A stretch of 64,000 nt of DNA from Lytechinus variegatus (taxonomy: Eukaryota; Echinodermata; Echinoidea; Temnopleuroida; Toxopneustidae): NCBI RefSeq assembly GCF_018143015.1, contig NC_054755.1, forward strand, positions 11,758,124-11,822,123. The letters run 5' to 3'. Below the pieces are notes generated by a model. The model was not told the origin of the DNA and ran no database searches. It saw nothing but the letters and a program-made list of their open reading frames with translations. Shown in pieces: positions 29,223 through 40,700 of this stretch (position 1 is the first letter of the stretch; the number at the start of each line of letters is the position of its first letter). The translations under genes were made by a program, and so were the position numbers.

Positions 29223-29632
29223 AAATAAACCTCATCCATCAGGTCAACTTGACTTGATAATAGCTGTGTTTTCATTTGTTTTTCTTTTACACTTTCTTTC
29301 TTTCTACCCTTCCTTGTTTTCTTTACTCAATTCCTCTCCATTCCTCTAATGCTCTTGACGAGAATTTCGATCGGGAGTTGCTACGTCCCTCTACTACCTT
29401 GTCGCATGTGAGATTGTGCATGTAGGCCTAACTGATTTGTATTATATTTATACACATTTAAAAAAAAATCAATATCTTTGTCTGGTGTGGTTTCCCTTTG
29501 AACGTATTCTGTCATTGCTTTTTTATTGCATTTTGTTTTAAAGACCCCTACTGCGTCTCAAAACAGTTTTAAGAACCTTTCGTTTATTTGGTCACTACAA
29601 AGCTTCCTTATATCCCTTTTGAATGGCGGTAG

Positions 29633-29955
29633 GGGCCCATTTCATAAAGCGTTTCACGTTTAACATGACTTTACGGACAAATGGATGGTAACACTTTCTT
29701 GCGTTGAGAGAGATGTCCAGATTTCGTTTCGTGATGGGTTTGAGGGTGAATTCCATACAACCATTGTCAAATTTTGACAATTTATAAACATTACATTCGG
29801 TTGCTTGTGACCACCCCCCCCCCAAAAAAAAAATATTACAAAGACCATATTTCAACTTTTCTGATGTGATTCAAAACGAAGGGTACCCAAAGAAAGGGCC
29901 ACAACTCGTTCGTAAAACCACGCGTAACTTACGAACAGCTTTGTGAAATCGGGTC
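29633..29955. mobile_element. MITE with GGGCCCATTTCATAAAGC-type ends
   Basis: Left GGGCCCATTTCATAAAGCG and right CAGCTTTGTGAAATCGGGTCC are inverted repeats, and the subterminal sequences (TTACGGAC / CTTACGAAC) also pair. A terminal fragment with ACTTACGGACAGCTTTATGA lies near 17771-17790. Confidence 0.6.
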
Positions 29956-29959
29956 CTCA

Positions 29960-30760
29960 TTAGGGGCATTATGGAGGGACTATTCTTTGGAATATAGAGA
30001 CGTCGGATCTAAGAGCTCGCAAGGTAAAGCGGGGTAGGGGGGCTAAGCTATTGAATACATTCCTTTTTTACTTTCTCCTTTCTTCTTTGAAGCAAGGATT
30101 TGTAGACGAGTTCTCATCATGCTTGATTACACGAGAAGCAAAAATCCAAGTCCCCTTCACTGTCCCATGGTGTATTTTTCAGTCACCTTACGTAAATAGG
30201 CTTTAAAGTTTCAAGGTTAATTTCATGTGAATATATGAATATCAGTAATGATCATTTTTTACCGTTTCACATTTATTTAAATGTCAACATGATGTAGCTT
30301 GTCACGTGATATATAATTGAATATCAACATAATTTTCGAAAGAACAATGACAATGTCTCATTGAAAAATTAAAAACTAACATAATCACAATATTTGAATA
30401 TATGTATAAAAAATACATTACCCTTGTAACGTAATAAGCTACAGCGATGTAATCTAAGACATACATACATAAAAGACAGTAGTCGATCCTATATCTACCC
30501 TAAAAAGTACGACACTATATAGTGAGGGTTGGGAGGGGGCATTTTAAGTAAAATAATCTTCTTTTGCCAGACACTTTCTTTGTTTTCTATGTATTATAAA
30601 TTTTTGGCTGGTTTTGTTGTCATGAATGTTAATCACAATGTGTTCATTTATTCATATGAGCAGTACTAATGTTTCATTTCCTGGCATTTTTAATATTTGC
30701 TGTGTAAAATTCTATCAGATCGACAGTAAAACTGTTTTTTAAGCACGTTGTTTAATCCAA
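29960..30760. other. Non-coding, nothing recognised
   Basis: AT-rich sequence without visible element ends or exons. Confidence 0.3.
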
Positions 30761-30769
30761 TCACTGTAA

Positions 30770-31260
30770 AAACAACTATTCAAAGTTTTAAACAAGTTGT
30801 TTGGAGTTTGAATAAGTTGAAATAAGTTAAACTATTTCAAAATAGTTTTAAGGATTGTTTTAAAGTTTAAACAACTTTTCTTATAGAGTGACAGGATCAA
30901 ACAACGTGCTAAAATGTGTGTACTGCTAATGCGTGATACGTGGAATCTTCGTGATTCGTGATTTTTGTTTTTTTAATCATGGAGATGATCATCCTACACA
31001 GTAAAAAAAAATAAAAAACAGCACATTGCTGAAGCTTGTCACACTAAAAACAAGTTGTTTAAACTTTTTGGTAAATGTTTAAACTTTTTAAACAACTTGT
31101 TTAAAAATTTAAACAGTTGTTTAAAAGTTTAAACAGCTGTTTTTAGAATTTAAACAGTTGTTTTAAAAGTTTAAACGGTAGTTGTTAGAATGACGGGCTT
31201 AAACAACGCGCTTAAAATTTTAAACAGCATTTCTACAGCGTGTTTTGTATTGTGGAATTG
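30770..31260. repeat. Array of GTTTAAAC-centred palindromic words
   Basis: Irregularly spaced AAACAACTTGTTTAAA, AGTTTAAACAG and TTTAAACAGTTGTTTT words on both strands form two clusters (about 30775-30880 and 31040-31230). Each cluster can fold back. A smaller related cluster lies at 43500-43735. Confidence 0.55.
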
Positions 31261-31269
31261 TACTTATCG

Positions 31270-32500
31270 TGTCACAGTCACACAAAAGGAATCGACTCCA
31301 AACCGACCGATATAACTTCATTCGAAAAACATGCATGTCACAGATTTGGTCGGCCTCGAGTAGGCCTGGGCGCTATTGCATAAAAGTTATCATATGATAA
31401 CTTTGCCATCCAATGGTAACTACCATGGTAACGCTTTTTAACAGTTAATCAAAATCAAAGATTCTATGCAAGTTACCATCGCATCATGCAATGGTAAGCC
31501 ATGTCAAAGATGCAATGGGGCCTTGGCCAGTGTGACCAGTGTGACTGTGACACCAAAAACCAGCATGGGGCGAGTTTAACAATTATCATACTCTCAATAG
31601 ATTCATCCCCAGTATCTATGACCTCACTTGGTTTTTTCTTTTTCTTTTTTTTTATTCCCCCAAGGAGATATAAAAGCTTAGCTGGTGTACCGCATTTGAG
31701 TTTTTAATAAAACGTTTAAAACGCGTCAATAACACGATTATCTATTTTCTGTTTAGGCACGTACCCTCCCTTTGAAACCAGAGAAATTACCTTTAAATTA
31801 TATTTTGACATCTGACGGAAAGACACAACCCTGCCCCACCCAAGGTTAGTGATGAGAATAATGACAGTGGTAGAAGTAAAAAGAAAAAAAAAGATTTTGG
31901 TCATTTAACTAAAAAACAATCTTCTAGTATTCATTAAAGCCAAAGAAAAATGATGTAATCATAAGGGCCTTTATACCCCCCCCCCATTCTCGACAAACAC
32001 TGGCGTCCCCTACGGCTATAGTCTACATACACACTGACGTTATGATATTGTGTCATTTTTTTATTTTTTTTCTGTACCCCCCCCCAAATAAAAAATCGAG
32101 TTAGCCCCCTCCCGTGTTTGATGAATTGCATCGAAGGAGGTCAGTGAGAGGGGGGAAGGGAGGGGGCCATGCCAATGTCTAAAGTGACCTATCGTTTAAG
32201 CTTATCCTAATCATCTGCTTATGCTGCTTCGAGAGGGAGTGCGGTCGAAACAGTAATGAGACGGCGATTCTTCGGGAATACCTCATTCTGTGGAACACCG
32301 CGGTGGACGACTTGCTTGCTTTTTACGGGTGAGTTTAAGCTTGTTTGCGGGTTCGTGTCGGTTTTCTAGTGGATGTTCGTGTGGTGTGTGTGGGTGTGCG
32401 ATGTGTATGCGCGTGTGTGTTTATTTTAATAGTTCAATAATAAACTTTATTAAAGTTTATACAAAAATTATTTCGTGGACTTTGGGATAAGTATGAGTAT
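31270..32500. other. Non-coding; possible small MITE fragments
   Basis: 31366-31500 contains paired words (TGGTAACTACCATGGTAAC, ATGCAAGTTACCAT) that suggest an old inverted-repeat element. Poly-C runs lie at about 31976-31985 and 32078-32085. 32150-32320 is more GC-rich. No gene supported. Confidence 0.3.
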
Positions 32501-32552
32501 TGGAAAACAGGAAACAGCTTTTGAGGTAAATAAATAAAAAACAATTTATCAC

Positions 32553-32995
32553 TTGTTTATTACCAATCTACAAGAATTACACAAATTAACACTCATGGAT
32601 GGTCACAGTGACTTTAATTTTACTGATGTAGAAATTTGTAAATTATTTGGATATATCAGGAGTACGACTCTTATTAGAAAACAAAGGGGATTTCAGTTTA
32701 TGCTTTTACATGGAGCAATATATACAAAAGAACATTCGATGAGATTTGGTTTTGTGGGAGATAATTACTGTTCGTGAAAACTGAATCGTACTTTCATATA
32801 CTAATGGATTGCATAAAAGTTAAACCTCTGTGGCAATTTTGTATTGATCATTTTTGTTTAGTTGAATTCAGAACTTTGAATTGGAGGGAAATTTTCTTAG
32901 GATTACTTGGAAATTCTTGTGGAATTGAGTGTGTCAATTCTGTATACTCTTTTGATTGCATATGCAATTATCTGATTCATGAAACTTGGACATAA
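32553..32995 (+). pseudogene. Decayed LINE reverse-transcriptase C-terminus
   Basis: Two overlapping frames carry the pattern of the zinc-binding region that ends many non-LTR reverse transcriptases. The first has LLHGAIYTKEHSMRFGFVGD followed by NYCS. The second has TESYFHILMDCIKVKPLWQF. A stop/frameshift at about 32770-32778 separates them. No RT core is present, so it is a dead fragment. It runs straight into the tandem array at about 32972. Confidence 0.65.
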
Positions 32996-33589
32996 TTAAT
33001 AGTAATCAAGTATCACTGAACATTCTGTGCAAGTTTCAGGTCACATGATCAAGGTCATTTAGGGTCAATGAACTTTGGCCGAATTGAGGGTATTTGTTGA
33101 ATTACCATCATAACTTTGAAAGTATGTTGGTCTAGTTCATAAAACTTGGACATAAGAGTAATCAAGTATCACTGAACATCCTGTGCGCATTTTAGGTCAC
33201 ATGACCAAGGTCAAAGGTCAATGAACTTTGGCTATAATGGGGGTATCTGTTGAATTACCATCATAACTTTGCAAGTTTATTGATCTGACTTTTGAAACTT
33301 AAACATTAGAGTAATCAAGTATCACTGAATATCCTGTGCAAGTTTCAGGTCACATGATCAAGGTCAAAGGTCATGTGAGGTCAATGAATTTTGGCCACAT
33401 TGGGGGTATTTGTTGAATTACCATCCTATCTCTGTAAGTGTATTGGTCTAGTTCATAAAACGTGGAAATAAGAGTAACCAAGTATCACTGAACATCGTGG
33501 GCGAGTTATAGTAGATTTCAAAGTCAGCACTGCATGCTGCTATGTTGAATCGCGTGTTGCAGGTGAGACGGCCAGAGGCATTCCACTTG
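32972..33589 (+). mobile_element. Helitron-like 3' end with about 155-bp tandem repeats
   Basis: Between three and four tandem units carry AGAGTAATCAAGTATCACTG, CAGGTCACATGATCAAGGTC, TCAATGAACTTTGGCC and GTTGAATTACCATCATAAC. The array leads into GGTGAGACGGCCAGAGGC and ends at CACTTG followed by T. Helitrons end in CTRR after a short hairpin and insert before T; the hairpin here (around GCCAGAGGC) is weak. Tandem arrays in non-autonomous Helitron-like elements are known from marine invertebrates. Confidence 0.65.
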
Positions 33590-33681
33590 TTTTATTATCT
33601 TCAGTTTATGTAATCCATTTGAATGAAATCCTTAATAAAAACATGTTGAAAAAAGGTTTATTTATCGATGTTTTGCTTTTC

Positions 33682-33800
33682 GACGTCCTGTGGTCGAGTT
33701 GTGCATCTGACGAGACACGTGCAAGTCTGGGGTTCGATTCCCAGCATGAGTAAGCATCTCTTTATACACTCCTCTTTCATCACACATTTAAATGAATAGC
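33682..33800 (+). mobile_element. tRNA-derived SINE
   Basis: A box in CGTCCTGTGGTCGAGTTG and B box in GGGGTTCGATTCCCAGC, followed by an unrelated body. The anticodon arm is unrecognisable. Confidence 0.6.
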
Positions 33801-34037
33801 ACGAGCATTATTGATATAAACCTAATATATAGGCCTACATGTTAAAATATATGTATATAGGCCTATAATTGTGTTGTCGTTAATTATTTTTAAAAAATGA
33901 TGATAAGTCGATAAGACAAAAAAAAAGAGTGAATATGGTTACGCAAATCAGCGTAGGCTAAATATAAAATTGATAGGCTTATAAGCCCGTGGCTGGTCTC
34001 TTCTTATCGATTCTCTCTCTCAGAAATAGTTCATATG

Positions 34038-34110
34038 ATAGGATATATATATATATTTATATATATAAATATATATTTATATTTATTTATGTCTTTCTTT
34101 TTTATTCTTT

Positions 34111-34184
<74 letters not shown>

Positions 34185-34185
34185 T
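34038..34185. repeat. TA dinucleotide array
   Basis: Long (TA)n with TTTA interruptions; able to extrude as a cruciform. Confidence 0.95.
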
Positions 34186-34299
34186 GAAGTTATATTTATT
34201 GTTCCCAAAGTATCGATATTGCCCAAAGAGTCTTTCAACTAAAAATCAAGGAGGTGCTTTTCATCAAAATGGGGAAAGTCCCAACGCAACTAACAGGTG

Positions 34300-35430
34300 T
34301 ATAATTCAAATTCAACTTTATTTCCACAATTAGGCAAAAAAAATATGCAAATCATAGATTGACATTAAAAGATATTTCAAATTTGGAGGGGTTAAACGAA
34401 GTACAATGTCTTGTATTCATTATGTAAATTAGCCCCATACTAATAACAAAAAAAAAATCATATTTAAATCAGCACTTGAACGACAACCATACAATCAGAA
34501 TATAATTACGAATAATTCCAAGAAAGAGAGGGGGTCAAAGCAAATCATTACAATGAAAGAAAAGCTGTGTTAAGAAGTGTTCCGTCCCGGAGACATGCAC
34601 GCTTAAACTGATTAAGAGTTTTATATAATTCAACAAAATTAGGTAATATATATATATTATATACCCATATAATTTGGTTAGAACTGTACCTGGCAAAGGA
34701 GAGTTTGAAATGAATACTACAAACTATTCATTTTAACATAATCTTGGATAAACTTTGGTAACATCTGATTGTGACATTGGTTTATGAATAAACAGGTTTG
34801 TTAGTAATGAAATGAATATCTGAATCGGTAAGATATTATTTCATTGGAATAACGGTGCACTTTCAGATAAGTAATGAGTTATAAGACGGGTTGCTCGTTT
34901 GTTTTTTTTTAAGAAAAAAACTGTATAATTCAGTTGTGAATACAATCACTCGATTGTTAATGGTAGATATAATAAAAGCACGATATGACATTTTAATAAC
35001 TGAAATGAGGAAACATTTAAGTTTAGTTATTACTCCAATATTTTTGGCAATTTAATTACAGACCAGTATGAAAGTTCCAAGACAAATTATCATCCATATA
35101 AATACCTAATAAATTTACATAGTGAAGTTGAATAATATCGAAGATATTATTGCTACCAGACATAGTGACACACGTATCATCTGCGATTAAAACAAAATTA
35201 AGCACATTTGAACGTTGGAGTAAATCGTTTATAAATAATTTTAAAAATGGAGGGGCCGAGGACTGAACTCTGGGGCACTCCAGATCTCACTGTTCTGGAG
35301 CTTAATTCACATTTATTAGATATAGTAATTTATTCACGATCGGTTAAAATAATCTGATCAATTTAATTGGCAAGCCTCTAATTCCATGATGATCCATTTT
35401 AAAACAAAATAGAATGGTCAACAATGGTCA
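34300..35430 (-). pseudogene. Decayed non-LTR retrotransposon (RT palm region and 3' UTR)
   Basis: On the minus strand near 35290-35160 the RT signature GVPQSSVLGP, an INDL word and an ADD catalytic motif (LIADDTCVTM) occur in order. They are split by a one-base frameshift, and the usual Tyr/Phe before ADD is Ile. The remainder is 3' sequence ending at about 34300 in a TTGAATTT-type tail (plus strand AAATTCAACTTTATTT). The pattern fits the CR1/L2/Jockey group. The left end of the element is cut by the TIR element at 35438. Not functional. Confidence 0.7.
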
Positions 35431-35437
35431 AGGCTTT

Positions 35438-37363
35438 AAAGCCCCCTCACACCTGACCGAATGTAGGCGGAAGAAGGGTGACAAATACGAAAATAGACGA
35501 TATGCACGTGAATTCAACGAAAATTTCCGTCAAATCATGCGATCAGTAACTATTGTCAAATTTTATCAACGAACGGTAAGCGAAGGATAAATATGACAGG
35601 CAAAGGATATCGATTTTTCGGTTCACCTCTTTGAGAAAATAGGCACCTTTCGCAAACCTCTACAACGCGAGATTAGAGTCGGGTAACCCAAAAGTTAACG
35701 ATTAATCATAGACTCGATTTTCGAGATTGATTGTACATTACAGTCAATACAATCAAACGTAAAAAACTGTTCTACAATCATTGCCAAGCTTTGTGTTACA
35801 GGCCCTATAGATCTTGCTTTTCGTGTGCAAAGCTCTTTCATACGATACCAGCATGCCATGCCATGCCATTTGCCTGCCTGAGCTCGCGGCGGGACTGTAC
35901 ATGTATCATGGCTATGACTCCAGCTGGCTGGAGACATGCGAAATGTAGATTATGACATGGATAAGAAAGTGGTTTTTCAAACAAATCGAGTACATATTAA
36001 GTAAGGAAAACTTACCGAATTAAGGCTTAGATATAGATCATTACAGTCCATCGAATCGATATTGCATTTTATTGTGCATTATATGTGGATCACTGGCAAT
36101 TGATTCCATGGGTCAGATCACCTCTCAAGCCGAATCATTTCGCATGCGTTGACATGTACACAGCATGCAACAGGCCATAAACCGTCTAAATTTGCGGAAT
36201 TTTTTCTTTTGCCTGCACCTTCTACACAAACGATATGCCTTTAGCACACAATGTAATGGGCAGTATGTTTTACTTTTCCGCAGAAATGGGGGGTTTGCCG
36301 GGGGGTACTCCATTGATGAGTGGATACCAGGCGCGACCATGGGGTTTTGAAAAGCACCCTAACGAGGGAAGTAAGGTCTTTTCCAGATGATGAAAATGCA
36401 TCTCTCAACAAGTATTTGGGTTGTGACACCCTACAAGTAGTGGAAATATATCCCTTTTTTCCATTATTTTAATCATCGTTTTTCACACCCTTGTAACGCT
36501 ACATAGGCCTATATGTAACGTACTTACCCACTCTTTCCCTTTTTACGTGTGGTCGCGCCTGGTATTCACCATTCAATGGAAGTGGGTCCCCGGGCGGCCT
36601 CTCGAGCTCTGGGAGGAACCAAATTTGGATTTGGAAAGTCGTCCTAAATCGGATATATCGCTGTTACCATATAATATAGCAACCAGAATTTTGCACACGA
36701 AACGCAAATTGAATGTTTCCGTTCCAGATGCGAAACGAAAAAAAAAATCTCATGTCACACAATTTGCATTACAGGACGGAGTTTTACGACCTTGACGACG
36801 GGCCCAAAAGTCTCTTCCAAAATGAAATACCGTCGTAAATAAGCGTGCGCGTCCTCAAACGAAAGGTCGGGAATTGCTGCCGAATGCGAACGAAGGGTTG
36901 ATATAACCCAATAAGACGAACGAACAGTTAGCAATGGTTTGATATGGCGCGCGATTAGAAACGAAGACAGGGAATAGATCAGGCAACCTTGTTCGTTGTG
37001 TCATCGTGTTGCTTCGTTACGGGTTCTTGTGAGATCGGTCCACTTTGGCAAAAGCGCGATGAGGGATTATGCGCGACATAAACACACGAACGATAAACGA
37101 ACGATTACCGCAGACTAAATAAGAGATGCGAACTCAAACAGATGACCAACGATTTTTTTTTCAATTCGTCGGGAAATTTTAAACATATTCAATTTCCGCG
37201 CATTCTAATCGCAGCTGTTAGTTCAGAAGATGTGCGAACCCAAACACGAAGGGTAAATATGATTTACTATCAGTTACCTTTGAACACGATTTTAAAAAAA
37301 TGCCTTTCGCCAGCCATCGCAAGGCATATTTCAGGCAATTCGGTTAGGTGTGAGGGGGCCTTT
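35438..37363. mobile_element. 1.9-kb non-autonomous element with CCCCCTCACACCT ends
   Basis: Left terminus AAAGCCCCCTCACACCTGAC and right terminus AGGTGTGAGGGGGCCTTTA are inverted copies that continue as CCGAAT / ATTCGG. The inner part shares words such as AGGATAAATATGAC / GGGTAAATATGAT near the two ends. No transposase frame is present. A smaller MITE (36298-36596) is nested inside. The right end lies about 410 bp before the LRR gene start codon. Target duplication not resolved. Confidence 0.65.
36298..36596. mobile_element. Nested MITE-like inverted repeat
   Basis: GGGGTACTCCATTGATGAGT and CAGGCGCGACCA at the left pair with GTGGTCGCGCCTGGTATTC and GTGGGTCCCCGG at the right. It sits within the larger TIR element. 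Confidence 0.6.
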
Positions 37364-37689
37364 AGTTAGATAAACGAATATTGCAAGAGTATGCCGTTTA
37401 CCATAGAGTTATGTATCCATGTGTGAGCTCCAAACAATGCTTTCTATTTATCAATCTCACCCATGCTCACCTATCACCGACACAATTTTATTATCACTCC
37501 TAATTCTTTTAAATTAAGTTCGCCTTGTTCCACATATTTTTAACTACATTCTTCAAATTTTTCCTGATCTATAATGACGCTGTTTATGATTTTAGGCTGA
37601 AGATGAGGTGTGAACCTTGAACCATGTTCCGTTTTGTCTTTTCATTATATTTATAACATTTATTAATCTTTTACTTCTCTATTTTATAC

Positions 37690-37775
37690 AGATATACCAG
37701 TGGTACATCGTGTAACTACAGAACGTAACTGCTCAAACTGTAAGTGGATAGCACGTGGTGATCTAGTTATTCACC
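37690..37775 (+). other. Likely 5' UTR of the LRR gene after a splice acceptor
   Basis: A pyrimidine-rich tract and ACAG (TCTATTTTATACAG|AT) precede the start codon by about 85 nt, so an upstream untranslated exon is possible. The 5' exon itself was not located. Confidence 0.4.
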
Positions 37776-40700
37776 ATGGCATGCACTTCTCTGCAATCAC
37801 TGATGATAGTGCTCATCACGTTGGCAAGTGGCGTCACCGCATGTCCGGAGAACTGCAATTGTTACAGGAATCGCCTGACATGGACCAACACAATGGACTG
37901 TTCCGACGGCGGATTCCACGATATCCCCTCTCAGCTGCACCCAAGCATCGGTGAGGTCAGGATGAATAACAATTTCATCAGAGAAATAAAGCCGGGTAGC
38001 TTTGCCGGGGCTAGCTATGTTCAAGTCCTCAGCCTTGCGACTAACCTGATCGAGCGTGTGGATCCTCAAGGACTGTCCGGACTGTCAAACCTGAGGGAGC
38101 TTACCTTTGCGGCGAACAGAATCAAAGACATCAGCTTCTTGTCTGGAACTTTCCTCCCAGCATTAGACAGTTTGATCCTGGGTCGAAATCCAATTTCCAT
38201 CATCCCTCCGTCAGTTTTCGAATATTTACCCAACCTTAGAGACTTTTCCCTTAACAAGGCTAACCTTCAAGATCTTACCGATGCCCGTATTACGGCACAG
38301 CGCATTTCCGTCTCGGAAAATGATATTTGGCGTTTTGGGCGTGACGCCTTCGCCAGGCCTCACGAAGTTCGAGCCATTGTTTGTAACGAATGTGCCTTTC
38401 GTCATCTACCCTACATGGGAAACCTGACAGCTTTACAAGTCATCACCCTGCAGAACAATCGCATCGCTACCATTGATAATGCAGCTTTCGCGTCCTTTCA
38501 GAGCATTGAAACGCTAGATCTTTCTGGAAACAAAATCACGCAGGTCTCTGCCTTCAGAAACCTGCCCACATTGCATCATCTGGATCTTACTGAGAATGTT
38601 ATTTCCCACATTCCCTCTGACTCCTTCGAGAACATTCCTAAATTTGAAAGTCTCAATCTAAGATTCAACCATCTCACCTCGTATTCTTGTCCTGTTTTTA
38701 TCCGCCAATCCTTGCTACTCAATAACAATGATTTAAAAGAGTTCAGTGGGGAAAACCTTGACCTCACTACACTGATAATTATCAATCTGATGAACAATCA
38801 AAATCTCCGAAATGTTACGATAGCAAACGCGACTTCTCTTCAGTACTTGTATTTTGATGACTGCGCGATTCGAAACATTGAACTCACTGACTGTCCCATT
38901 CTGAACTATGTGAATGCCGAAACCAACGATCTTCGTAGTCTATCAGCATTTCATGATCTACCCAAAATGCGCTATCTTATGCTTAAAAACAACTTTATTG
39001 ATTCCATCGGGGAGAATGGGCTGGATGGTCTTCCCGAACTACACACACTCGATCTATCTGACAACCGATTCTCCGCCATTCCCTTGCTTCCAGAACTGCC
39101 ACTGCTGACAGATCTCGACCTTTCCTACAACAAAATTGAAAGCTTGACATTTGAATTCGTTGTCAATCTACCAAACCTAAAAGAGCTGATCCTGACGGGT
39201 AACAGATTAAAAACCATTCCGGTGTTCCCAAACATACCTTTTCTTGAAACACTGAGTCTCAGCGAAAATAGCATTACATACATTGAAGAAAGTCCATTTG
39301 ATGATTTGCCAACATTGACCAGACTCGAAATGACCGATTGCAATCTGACATCCATGGCTTCACTGGGACCGATTCCATCTTTGCATCTTTTGATACTGAA
39401 TCGAAATCAAATCAGAGAGGTCGACGTTGGCTTTTTGAGCAGTGTACCAAATATGAAGCTCTTGAATCTGGCTAACAACGAGATCGCATTTCTTCCAGCG
39501 GCTTTACCTACCCCGAGTATCAATAACCTCAACTTCACCAATAATGCCATATCAGTCATTGATAATTTTGCATTCATTCAGTGTGCAAAAATGAGCTCTT
39601 TAGACATATCGAACAACTTGGTAGAAACTTTAGATTTCATGATTTATATCTCGTCCCAGTCACTCTGGATTAGTGTTAATTACAATAAGGTCAGAGGGTT
39701 TCCCGTCACAGGTATTCCTGACAATGTTGCATATCTGTCATTAGAAGGGAACCAAATAGAAACTATATCGCCCATATCATTTGCCTTCTCAAGTCGATTG
39801 TTTTCGTTGTCATTGGCCAAAAATAACATAAAGCACATATCTAGTCACTCCTTCGTTGGTTGTTCCTTACTCAGTAGTATTAATTTGGGAGGAAATCCTC
39901 TGGAGTCAATAGCTGGAGATGCATTTATGGGACTGACAGAACTTAAATTCCTCGTGATGGAGAACATCCCTCTCCCGACATTTCCAGAAACCCTTTTCGC
40001 TACGCTTCCCAACGTCATATATATTCACTTTAGGAATACGTCAGCTGTCAGTACATCCTTACTCCAATTTCCAAAAATTCTTTCTTTAACGCTAGGTAAT
40101 CAGCAAATGAATTCAGTGCCTAACATCACGGCCCCAAGACTCCAATCCTTAGACGTCTCGCACAGCACCCTCACTCGCATCCCAACGAAAGTGTTTACCA
40201 ACCATCGTTATGTCTCTGTCCTCCGACTCTCCTACAACCATATCGCAAACATCAATGAAGGGGATTTCGAAAATGCTTACAAACTCTTTGAGGTCAGTCT
40301 CGACAACAATCGCATCGTGTCAGTCGCACCAGGATCTTTCGGACCATTCATAGCTATACATGCTATAGATCTGCAGGGAAACGAACTTACTCATTTAGAC
40401 CTTGGGTTGTCCTTCACGAATACCTTCCAGGATATAGATCTGTCTGGTAATCCCTGGCACTGTGGCTGTCACATTGAGGAGCTGAAAGAGGTCTTAATGA
40501 AGCAAAGAGCCCACATGGATCCTGTATATTGCGCATCACCTCCGGAACTTGCACATCAAAAAATCACATCCCTTGATATCTCCGATCTAGGTTGCCTGAA
40601 TGATAATGAAACCGAGACAAGTGGTGATCTCGATAATGAAACGATTATCGATGTCGTTACCGAAACAGTTTACGATATCGTGACAGAGATGGAATATGAA

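Noticed and set aside
32553..32995. Two adjacent host genes
   Set aside because: Both frames match the end of a non-LTR reverse transcriptase interrupted by a frameshift.
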